Source: Lentisphaerota bacterium
GTDB lineage: Bacteria > Verrucomicrobiota > Lentisphaeria > Victivallales > Victivallaceae
DNA length: 64,000 nucleotides
Direction of reading: 5' to 3'
NCBI GenBank assembly: GCA_015061605.1
Contig: SUWH01000013.1
Coordinates: forward strand, 1 to 64,000
Below, piece by piece: positions 16,668-23,839 of this stretch. Under the pieces are notes generated by a model. The model did no database searches. It was not told where the DNA came from and was given only the letters and a program-made list of their open reading frames with translations. The position numbers and the translations under genes are program-made. Position 1 is the stretch's first letter. Each line of letters starts with the position of its first letter.

Positions 16668-17393
16668 GCGCGCTGACTTGGAAAATCCGGGGCTCGGGAA
16701 CATGAGTTCACCTCGCCCCGGACTTTCCTGCGTCTTCATCGCACGATTTTCACGCCGGTTGGAGACAGGGAAAATAATGTAACAACGCGACTGGCAAGGC
16801 GCCTTTCGCCGGGCTGATCGCCCGACAGGCGAGTGGTTGTTGATGATTCCGCCTTGCGGCGGTTGTTCTAACGATGGCGCGCTGACTTGGAAAATCCGGG
16901 ACTCGGGAACATGAGTTCACCTCGACCCGGACTTTCCTGCGTCTTCATCGCACGATTTTCACGCCGGTTGGAGACAGGGAAAATAATGTAACAACGCGAC
17001 TGGCAAGGCGCCTTTCGCCGGGCTGATCGCCCGACAGGCGAGTGGTTGTTGATGATTCCGCCTTGCGGCGGTTGTTCTAACGATGGCGCGCTGACTTGGA
17101 AAATCCGGGACTCGGGAACATGAGTTCACCTCGACCCGGACTTTCCTGCGTCTTCATCGCACGATTTTCACGCCGGTTGGAGACAGGGAAAATAATGTAA
17201 CAACGCGACTGGCAAGGCGCCTTTCGTCGGGCTGATCGCCCGACAGGCGAATGGTTGTTATATTTTCCGCCTTGCGGCGGTTGTTTTAACAAGTGCGCGC
17301 TGACTTGGAAAATCCGGGGCTCGGGAACATGAGTTCACCTCGCCCCGGACTTTCCGGCGTCATCATCGCACGATATTCTCGCCGGTTGGAAAT
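16668..17393. repeat. tandem array of a 209-bp unit (about 3.5 copies)
   Basis: Copies start at 16668, 16877, 17086 and 17295, each marked by GCGCGCTGACTTGG, giving an exact 209-base period. The fourth copy stops at about 17393. Each unit holds three inverted repeats: TCCGGGGC...GCCCCGGA, CGGGC-TGAT-CGCCCG-like and CCGCC-TTG-CGGCGG. The units differ by only a few substitutions. A single partial copy is at 21111-21260. No coding function is apparent; a 71-codon open frame across the array on the minus strand is a by-product of the repeat. The rest of the gap (17394-17586) shows nothing recognisable. Confidence 0.92.
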
Positions 17394-17595
17394 TTGGATG
17401 TAAAAGAACCACGTTGTCAAATGAATTAAGCGTACTGCACATTTTTGTACTATCGAATTTTAACTCGCCTGTCCAAGAGGAATTTTCCATCCCTTTACTG
17501 CTCTGAAATTTTTACCGGACAGCAATGACTGCAGTTCGGAGTTTGGTACTATGTAAATTTCTACAATGCTCAAAGAATTCATTCGGTTTTGCAAT

Positions 17596-17915
17596 CACAG
17601 CTGTCCCATAAAATAAGAAAAACATCTGCTCTTTCAAGTTTTTCAGCGAAAGAAAATTGAATTTTGAAAAAGTGATTTTGGCAGATTTTGTTTTGCACGG
17701 GCAAAACGTGCGTGCCGTCAGGCCGCACCACCATTTTACGCCGTGTTTAAAAAACGAATGATTCAATCGGCGGATGGATCGTGCGGCAATGTCGTGTTTT
17801 GCAAGCAAGAAGAGCGGGGAGCATACTCACGTATGTGACCCGCGAGGCGAGCGCAGCAAGGCGCGAGATTGGCCGCGAGACGCCGCCGTCCGTTGTTTTT
17901 TGTGAGATGTCTGTG
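17596..17915 (+). mobile_element. MITE family C, copy 1 (320 bp)
   Basis: Bounded by the exact 9-bp duplication TTTTGCAAT (17587-17595 and 17916-17924). The ends are imperfect inverted repeats: CACAGCTGTCCCATAAAA at the left, CACAGACATCTCACAAAA as reverse complement of the right. A central hairpin CATAC-TCAC-GTATG is at 17822-17835. The internal layout (GGCGGATG..., then ...GCGAGATTGG...ACGCCGCCG) parallels family B, so the two families are distantly related. No protein is encoded. The remaining 17925-18127 holds a possible TATATT at 18091 in front of the next gene. Confidence 0.9.
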
Positions 17916-18127
17916 TTTTGCAATACAAAACTGCGGGTGAAGTCTATTTCAGCACTTGCAATTCAGCAAACGAAGGCTATATTAGCTCGAGGCCGTTTAG
18001 GACGATTTTTGGAAAAAGTTGTCAGACATAGTGGTTATGTAAGTTTTTTTGTCGAACTTTTTCAGTGCTTTAATTAAAAGTTTTTGAAGCTATATTATCT
18101 GAAATGAATCATGGAGTTTTATAAATT

Positions 18128-20071
18128 ATGTTGGCATTGGTATTTTTGCTGGTACTGACGATAATATATTCCGTATTATATTATTGCGATATTCCAACAA
18201 TGTATTTTTTTGTTGGTGTATTTATATTACTATTCATGATGATGCTATGGAGTGCATTCCGTTTGATGAAAACTAAAACTGCAGTTTTAATCATTTTGGG
18301 TATATATTGGATAATTACATTCCCTCTGACTGTTTGTTTTGTGGCAATAAGAATTGCTATGAAAGATAACATTTCCATTGAATTATTGCAGATGTTTTCT
18401 TGGCAAAGTATGCATGGGATATTGCGTTATCATTGTGTGCCCTTATTTGTCGGGCTGATATTTCTGCTTTTGTTGTTTCTGTTGTCGTGTGTTGCTGCAA
18501 AAAAGGTTTTTCCACAATATAGATTTAAACCCGAATGGAATGGCTTTGTGTATTTTTTTATAGCAGTTTTTTTAAATCTGAGTTGTATTTACTGTGCTTC
18601 TCAACCTCTGGTAGACAAAATAATAGAATTATACAAGGTTAAGAATATGCCGGTTGATTATATTTTAAATAACGGTATTGAAGGTATAACATTCAGCAGT
18701 AAAGACTTAAGCTGTACTCCCGGTTATAACCTTGTACATATATTTCTTGAAAGTACAGAGCAAAATTATGCAGATCCCCAGAGATTTCCCAATCTCGTTC
18801 CTGAATTGCATAATGCAATTAAAAACAGCATTTGGTTTTCTAATATTGATATGGCACCGAATGCGAATTTGACTTACGGAGGTATTTATGCGTCATTAAA
18901 GGGCTTCAATATTACCCGCTTTCACATATTGAACAATCTGCGTAAGCAAAACATTTTGCCCGGTAAACAATTTGTTTCAATGCCGGATATTCTTCATGCA
19001 GCGGGATATTTGCAGCATTTTATCTATGGGCATTATTCATCTTTTGCTGATTTTAACTCTTTTCTTGCATCAGAACATTTTAATATAAAAATGTTGAATG
19101 ATAAGCAATATCAGCATTCATTGCAACAAGTTGATTCAGTCAGAGATTCAGAACTGTTTGAATCAGCATGGCAAGATTTTAAGAAACTATCGCAAAGTAA
19201 ACGTCCATTTTCTTTGACTTGTTTAACCGTTGATGCACATGCTCCTGATGGTGCATGTGATTCTGATAAAAAGTTTTATCGGTGGAATCAGAAAGAAGTG
19301 CCGCAACTGCTGCACGCCATTCATAATACAGATAAAGCATTAGGGGTATTTCTCAAAAGAATACTCGAATCAGAAGCTGCTTCAAAAACAGTAATAGTAA
19401 TTCAATCTGATCATCTCAGCCATCCATATACTCCTTCTATTGTTCTAAATCGGTTGGGAGATAACCGGAAAATGCTTTTTTTAATTATAACACCTGAGAA
19501 AATTAAAGAAAATATATCAATCGCCGGAAGAACATATGATATTGCGCCAACAATTTTACACAGCATGAAAGTAAAGCACAACTGTCCCTTTTTATTAGGG
19601 AGAAACTTGTTGGTAAAAAATCATCGGTCTGGGGATGTTAATGATGAAGATCAGCAGAAGGCTCTTGAAGGTGCGATGTTTCTGAATGCAAATATGGATT
19701 GCCAGGCAAAAAAATATGGAGTATCATTTCATGAAAAACCTTATCCTCACATAAAAATCGGCACTGATAAAATTTTTATTCAAAATACCTATTCCGGGAT
19801 AAACGGTATACCGCGCGCAGGGAAGTGTTTTCTTTTGGAAGCTACATATTCATTTGAATTTCACGCACTGTCATCTTACACCACTGATGGCTCCGGGCAG
19901 AATAAAAAAAGAAAAAATAATTTTGTAAAATACTATCACAATTTCATTTTTGGAGCAGAAAAAGATAATAGTGGTTTTTACTTTATATATAATTCCCCGC
20001 GAAAAACTATAAAGAAAAAATCCAAAACTTTTTCCAATGTCAGATTTGATGCTGATGAGATATTCAATTGA
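18128..20071 (+). CDS. membrane sulfatase-fold transferase (OpgB/LTA synthase-like)
   Basis: A 647-residue protein with five or so N-terminal membrane segments (residues 1-180) and a periplasmic alkaline-phosphatase-fold domain. The fold is marked by NLVHIFLESTEQNY (nucleophile region, about 203-216), LTVDAHAPDG (about 372-381) and VIQSDHLSHPYTPS (about 424-437). This pattern is that of phosphoglycerol transferases such as OpgB/MdoB and LtaS, which move phosphoglycerol from phosphatidylglycerol onto glycans. The gene is clearly more AT-rich than its neighbours, as is the next gene, suggesting recent acquisition. No good Shine-Dalgarno is visible before the ATG. Confidence 0.72.
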   Translation: MLALVFLLVLTIIYSVLYYCDIPTMYFFVGVFILLFMMMLWSAFRLMKTKTAVLIILGIYWIITFPLTVCFVAIRIAMKDNISIELLQMFSWQSMHGILRYHCVPLFVGLIFLLLLFLLSCVAAKKVFPQYRFKPEWNGFVYFFIAVFLNLSCIYCASQPLVDKIIELYKVKNMPVDYILNNGIEGITFSSKDLSCTPGYNLVHIFLESTEQNYADPQRFPNLVPELHNAIKNSIWFSNIDMAPNANLTYGGIYASLKGFNITRFHILNNLRKQNILPGKQFVSMPDILHAAGYLQHFIYGHYSSFADFNSFLASEHFNIKMLNDKQYQHSLQQVDSVRDSELFESAWQDFKKLSQSKRPFSLTCLTVDAHAPDGACDSDKKFYRWNQKEVPQLLHAIHNTDKALGVFLKRILESEAASKTVIVIQSDHLSHPYTPSIVLNRLGDNRKMLFLIITPEKIKENISIAGRTYDIAPTILHSMKVKHNCPFLLGRNLLVKNHRSGDVNDEDQQKALEGAMFLNANMDCQAKKYGVSFHEKPYPHIKIGTDKIFIQNTYSGINGIPRAGKCFLLEATYSFEFHALSSYTTDGSGQNKKRKNNFVKYYHNFIFGAEKDNSGFYFIYNSPRKTIKKKSKTFSNVRFDADEIFN

Positions 20072-20087
20072 CATATGAAAATTAATC

Positions 20088-20702
20088 ATGATATTATTTT
20101 TGCATTTATTATTATCAATTAATCCATTCAGTAAAATTCTGATTATTGTTTTTATATGTCAACATTTAAAAAAAGAAGTTGTCATAAAAAATGTCATATT
20201 GTCTTTTTTTATTGCATTGTTGATCTCTTTATGCAGTATACCATTGGCTGTTTTATGCTGTGGGAAGTTTGCGATTGAATTCTCTTTTATTGCAAACATA
20301 TGCGTCGCAATTTCCTTTTTACTTTGTGCGTATTGGCAACTGGATCGCGTAGAAAAAAATATTTTGAAAAGTAAAGTTTTTTTTGCATTGCCATTAGCTT
20401 TTCCTTTGATATGCGGCCCTAATTTTATTGGCGTAATATTCCAATATCTGACGGCTGGTTTTTCTGTTGGAATAATTATACTTGGAGTATGTTTTGCAAT
20501 GATTTCTAATCTTGCAATCATGTTGCTTACGATAGAATTCTCAATACCATCAAGAGAGTTTTTTTTAAAAAAGATTAAGTATATATCGATATGTATTTTT
20601 CTTTGTTGTTGTATGTATCATTTTTGCTTAACTTGGAAATTTGGTAAAATACTTTATGCAAAATATAATTACCACTTGGTGAAAGTTTCCAAATTTGATT
20701 GA
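20088..20702 (+). CDS. multi-pass membrane protein, MarC-like
   Basis: A 204-residue, six-segment membrane protein. Two stretches fit MarC family proteins: INPFSKILIIVFI near the N-terminus and PLAFPLICGPNFIGVIF around residues 101-117 (MarC has PLAIPLIAGPG). Divergence is high, so the assignment is tentative. The function of MarC proteins is unknown. The gene starts 16 bases after the preceding stop and shares its AT-rich composition, so the two were probably acquired together. Confidence 0.5.
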   Translation: MILFLHLLLSINPFSKILIIVFICQHLKKEVVIKNVILSFFIALLISLCSIPLAVLCCGKFAIEFSFIANICVAISFLLCAYWQLDRVEKNILKSKVFFALPLAFPLICGPNFIGVIFQYLTAGFSVGIIILGVCFAMISNLAIMLLTIEFSIPSREFFLKKIKYISICIFLCCCMYHFCLTWKFGKILYAKYNYHLVKVSKFD

Positions 20703-20751
20703 AATTGTCGCACTTGAATAGGTTGAAAATATTGTTCCAATCCCCTTGGAC

Positions 20752-20905
20752 TGGAGCAACAACTGGAAGGGCGCGACATCTCGCTTTTCTTTGCCTACGT
20801 TCTTTTCCCGTGAAAGAAACGATCAAGGAGCGCCAACTGTATACGTCTACTGGGAATTCCACAAGGAACTGCCGCGGTGTCTGGGGCGCACAAAGACGGC
20901 CGTGG
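20752..20905 (+). pseudogene. gene debris, possibly the 3' end of a sulfatase gene
   Basis: One plus-strand frame reads QGAPTVYVYWEFHKELP around 20825-20875. The YWEFH string recalls the C-terminal region of arylsulfatases. There is no continuation on either side, and the frame runs into the rlmI-derived duplicate from 20927. The assignment is weak; it may be unrelated intergenic DNA. Confidence 0.25.
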
Positions 20906-20916
20906 AACTTCTCATT

Positions 20917-22920
20917 TCAGATGACCGTACACAAGCCTTTGAGGTAAAAGGTTTCCGGGACAGAAAGCAGTACCGGATGGTCGGGCGACTGGGTGAATTT
21001 ACCGACGATGCGGGCTTCAACATTGGCTTCCAGTGCCGCTGAAGCGGTTATTTTCTGAAAGAGCTCGCTCTCCATCAGTCCGGAACAGGAAAAGTTGAAC
21101 ATCACCCCGCCCGGACTTTCCCGCGTCTTCATCGCACGATTTTCACGCCGATTGGATACAGGGAAAGTAATGTAACAACGCAACTGGCAAGGCGCCTTTC
21201 GCCGGGCTGATCGCCCGACAGGCGAATGGTTGTTGATGATTCCGCCTTGCGGCGGTTGTTTTTTGCTGACAGATATATCCATTATTTCAAACAGTAATCT
21301 GTCAATATGGAAGTTACAGAATTTTTCCTCTGAAAGTTTCTTTATTTTACCGGCTAACTCCGGACGCAGTCTCTGCAATTCATCCGACAGATAAACAAAC
21401 ATTACAATATCTTTTTCGTCAACTCCATGGTCAGAACAGTAAACAATAGCCCGGGTTTCCGGAAAAGAGCGTAATACAGATATGATTTTTGCCAAGATTT
21501 CATCATAATACAGCAATCCGAGTTCCTGCTCATCCATGTCGTTATGCTTCCGGGCAAAATCTTCCGGAATTATAACATCCCCTCCGTGAAGCCCAAGAGG
21601 CTTAATAACTGTAAAAGATCGTTTTTTGTCAAAAACATTCTCTCTGTACATCCTCTGCAAATTATCCGGAATTTCATTATCAACCTGAAATCCCTTTTTC
21701 CAGTATTTCCGGCCATAAGATTTATTGTCAGTCACCAATGAAAAATCAGCCCGCTTAAACATTGCATGCATTGTAATATTGAAACTCAGCCATTGACCGA
21801 CATTATGGATGAACAATGATTTATACTTCAAAAACTGCATCACATCCAGAAAATCCGGCGCATTTGCTAAAGATGCACGACTTACCAGCTGCGGCGCAAG
21901 ACTCATCATGTTGCAGACATTCATGTCTGATCTGCCAGCGTAATTCAAATAATTGTTTTCAACATCCTGTATCCAGGAAACATTTTTAAACACAAAATAA
22001 TCCGGATCATTATGAATACTTTTAAAAAAAGTTTCTTTTCTGCAAAGTGCCCGGTATGCAGGTTTATACTCATGGCTTTCGCCGATGATCAGAAAATAAA
22101 GCCCAGGAACACCAGCATTTTTCACCTCATACGAACCATCAGTCAGAGAATTGCTTATTTTTCTGTAAGTACCTTTTCTGGTATTTGCAAGGGGAAATGA
22201 TAATTGTTCCGATATCAAATAAAACAATCTGGACTCATATAATAAAAACAAAGAGGTCAAGGCAACAAAGGTCATAGCATACCAATTACACCGGAACTTC
22301 GGTGCCGGAAATGGCAGCTGCATAATAAACATACAGGCAAGCAACACCGTAAGCCGTATCCCCAATCCGACTAAAGCAAATCTGATATCATGGTTATTCC
22401 AGAAATACTCCCATACATCTCCAAGCAAAAACGAAACATGATACGCATTGAGCATTCTATTCCAATCAAAGGAAAAATAACAGAGCAGCGGCAGAGACAT
22501 TATTCCGGCATAGATGCAAAACATGATTTTTCTGCATAAATCCGGCATTTTTATTTTGAATATCAACAAAAACAATATGAGAAATATTATCCCGGAGATA
22601 TTTAACATAATTATGTTTTGTTTCAGCAATATTTCCGGTAAATGATCAATGTTATACCAGAATAATGAAATTGAGGTAAATATACAGGCGGCAAGAAATA
22701 AAAATCTGATTTTTTCCTTAACCGCCAATGTCAAAGGCAAAACAAGTGAAAGTACCAAAACAGACACTTGAAGACTTTGATACCGGTTTATCTCCGGCCA
22801 AAATATCTTCCAGATGAAAACTGATGCTGCAAAAAGCGTTAAATTGGAATAAATAATAAATCTTTTACTGTGGAAAATCTGTTTCAAATCATTCAGATTT
22901 ATCTTTTTTAATAATGACAT
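20917..22920 (-). CDS. phosphoethanolamine-transferase-like membrane enzyme with a repeat-derived C-terminus
   Basis: A 667-codon open frame. Residues 1 to about 250 contain five or more membrane segments. From about 270 follows an alkaline-phosphatase-fold domain with LYFLIIGESHEYKP (the GES nucleophile region of EptA/CptA-type lipid A phosphoethanolamine transferases) and AIVYCSDHGVDEK (about 490-502). Homology ends near residue 553 (FEIMDISVSKK). The next about 50 residues are translated from a copy of the 209-bp repeat, and the last 62 are the C-terminus of the rlmI product. The natural end of the enzyme is therefore missing. The start overlaps the upstream small membrane protein gene by 32 bases. 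Whether the chimera is active is unknown. Confidence 0.75.
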   Translation of the reverse strand: MSLLKKINLNDLKQIFHSKRFIIYSNLTLFAASVFIWKIFWPEINRYQSLQVSVLVLSLVLPLTLAVKEKIRFLFLAACIFTSISLFWYNIDHLPEILLKQNIIMLNISGIIFLILFLLIFKIKMPDLCRKIMFCIYAGIMSLPLLCYFSFDWNRMLNAYHVSFLLGDVWEYFWNNHDIRFALVGLGIRLTVLLACMFIMQLPFPAPKFRCNWYAMTFVALTSLFLLYESRLFYLISEQLSFPLANTRKGTYRKISNSLTDGSYEVKNAGVPGLYFLIIGESHEYKPAYRALCRKETFFKSIHNDPDYFVFKNVSWIQDVENNYLNYAGRSDMNVCNMMSLAPQLVSRASLANAPDFLDVMQFLKYKSLFIHNVGQWLSFNITMHAMFKRADFSLVTDNKSYGRKYWKKGFQVDNEIPDNLQRMYRENVFDKKRSFTVIKPLGLHGGDVIIPEDFARKHNDMDEQELGLLYYDEILAKIISVLRSFPETRAIVYCSDHGVDEKDIVMFVYLSDELQRLRPELAGKIKKLSEEKFCNFHIDRLLFEIMDISVSKKQPPQGGIINNHSPVGRSARRKAPCQLRCYITFPVSNRRENRAMKTRESPGGVMFNFSCSGLMESELFQKITASAALEANVEARIVGKFTQSPDHPVLLSVPETFYLKGLCTVI
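20927..21115 (-). repeat. 189-bp duplicate of the rlmI 3' end
   Basis: Matches 25972-26160 without gaps and with six substitutions that I could count (about 97% identity). The copy is in frame with the preceding open frame, supplying its last 62 codons. The boundary with the adjacent repeat lies in the short shared sequence CCCGGA. Confidence 0.92.
21111..21260. repeat. single partial copy of the 209-bp repeat
   Basis: About 150 bases matching the part of the tandem array unit from ACTTTCC to the CCGCCTTGCGGCGGTTGTT hairpin, with scattered substitutions. It joins the transferase gene to the rlmI duplicate. Confidence 0.9.
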
Positions 22921-23101
22921 CTTCTTCGATTTCCTCTTCAGAAATATTCCGGGATTTTAAAACCGCGGCACTTCTTTTTTTCAAAAATGCGAATATCAAA
23001 CTCGCCACAGTTCCCAGACCGAGGGCAATACCGGCGACAGTTTGGACAACATAAGACATCGCCGACGGTTCAATATATGCAATTATAACATTCTCAATCA
23101 T
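22889..23101 (-). CDS. small membrane protein of a surface-polysaccharide operon
   Basis: A 70-residue protein with one long hydrophobic helix (about 14-44) and a charged Glu/Lys-rich tail. It belongs to a type of short 'YIEPS/YIDPG...' membrane protein often found beside surface-polymer genes; no function is known. It overlaps the transferase start by 32 bases and follows the nucleotidyltransferase stop by 11 bases, so it is clearly part of the operon. It may be a membrane partner of the transferase (inference). Confidence 0.6.
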   Translation of the reverse strand: MIENVIIAYIEPSAMSYVVQTVAGIALGLGTVASLIFAFLKKRSAAVLKSRNISEEEIEEDVIIKKDKSE

Positions 23102-23112
23102 TTTTTCTTCCT

Positions 23113-23820
23113 TTACAATAACTTTTTTATTCTTTCCAAATCTTCTTTATTGTCGATCTCGGCACAGAGAGCATCTTTGGCATCGTATCCGTAAATACAA
23201 CACTCATCAGAAACTTCGTTAAACGCATTTTCAGCATAACAATCCCGTTTTCCGGATTCGCAAAATTCGCAGATCCGGTCAAGCCATATCAGCCAGTCTT
23301 TCTGTTTCAACTTGTAAAAAGCCTGTGCCTCCACAGCCCCCGGTCCAAAAAATTCAATGCCGATTTTTTTGACCGTCCCACCCTCGATGACAGCTTTGAA
23401 ATCCTTTTCCGGCAACGGACAGCTGGTACTTATTTTAACACAGCTGTACGGTGTTGACATGATTCCGGCAAGGACAGAACTTTCAAAAACAAGATCACCG
23501 TGCATAAGAATGATATCATCATCCAGAAGCTCTTCTCTTGCCCGGTAAATAGAATATATGTAGTTGGTATTCCTGTAATCGCTGTTGAAAACAAAACGGA
23601 AATTCAGCGGCAGATCAAGTGATTTGCAATACTGCTGCAGAAGTTGATGCTGATACCCGGTCGTCATTATGATATCCCGCAGATTCTCTTTGCAAAGCAT
23701 CGACAGTTGACGGCTTAAAATGGTTTTCTCACTGGAGACGGCAGTCATACATTTGGGGTGTATTTTGGTTTCATCTCCCATGCGGCTTCCAACGCCGGAA
23801 TTAAGAATAAGCACTTTCAT
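23113..23820 (-). CDS. LicC-like sugar/alcohol-phosphate nucleotidyltransferase
   Basis: A 235-residue cytoplasmic enzyme of the GT-A nucleotidyltransferase fold. The N-terminal loop LNSGVGSRMG (6-15) with the following PKCMTAV binds NTP-Mg. FNSDYRNTNYIYSIYRARE (about 78-96) and MHGDLVFESS (about 105-114, the metal-binding Asp) match LicC-type phosphocholine cytidylyltransferases. It would make a CDP-activated head group (choline, ethanolamine, glycerol or similar); the specificity cannot be read. It lies 19 bases after the YidC-glycerophosphotransferase fusion, which uses CDP-linked donors if typical of its family, so the two steps fit one pathway. Confidence 0.75.
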   Translation of the reverse strand: MKVLILNSGVGSRMGDETKIHPKCMTAVSSEKTILSRQLSMLCKENLRDIIMTTGYQHQLLQQYCKSLDLPLNFRFVFNSDYRNTNYIYSIYRAREELLDDDIILMHGDLVFESSVLAGIMSTPYSCVKISTSCPLPEKDFKAVIEGGTVKKIGIEFFGPGAVEAQAFYKLKQKDWLIWLDRICEFCESGKRDCYAENAFNEVSDECCIYGYDAKDALCAEIDNKEDLERIKKLL

Positions 23821-23839
23821 TGTCAGACATCACCATTTT

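Noticed and set aside
14654-16711. 685-codon open frame on the minus strand
   Set aside because: Antisense shadow of the CapA-like and FKBP genes, both of which have clear family motifs and ribosome sites.
17077-17292. 71-codon open frame across the 209-bp repeats
   Set aside because: The frame is open only because the repeat unit lacks stops in that frame. The same peptide appears in the transferase chimera, with no family resemblance.
16668-17393. CRISPR array
   Set aside because: The unit is 209 bp and contiguous, with no spacers and no cas genes in the window.
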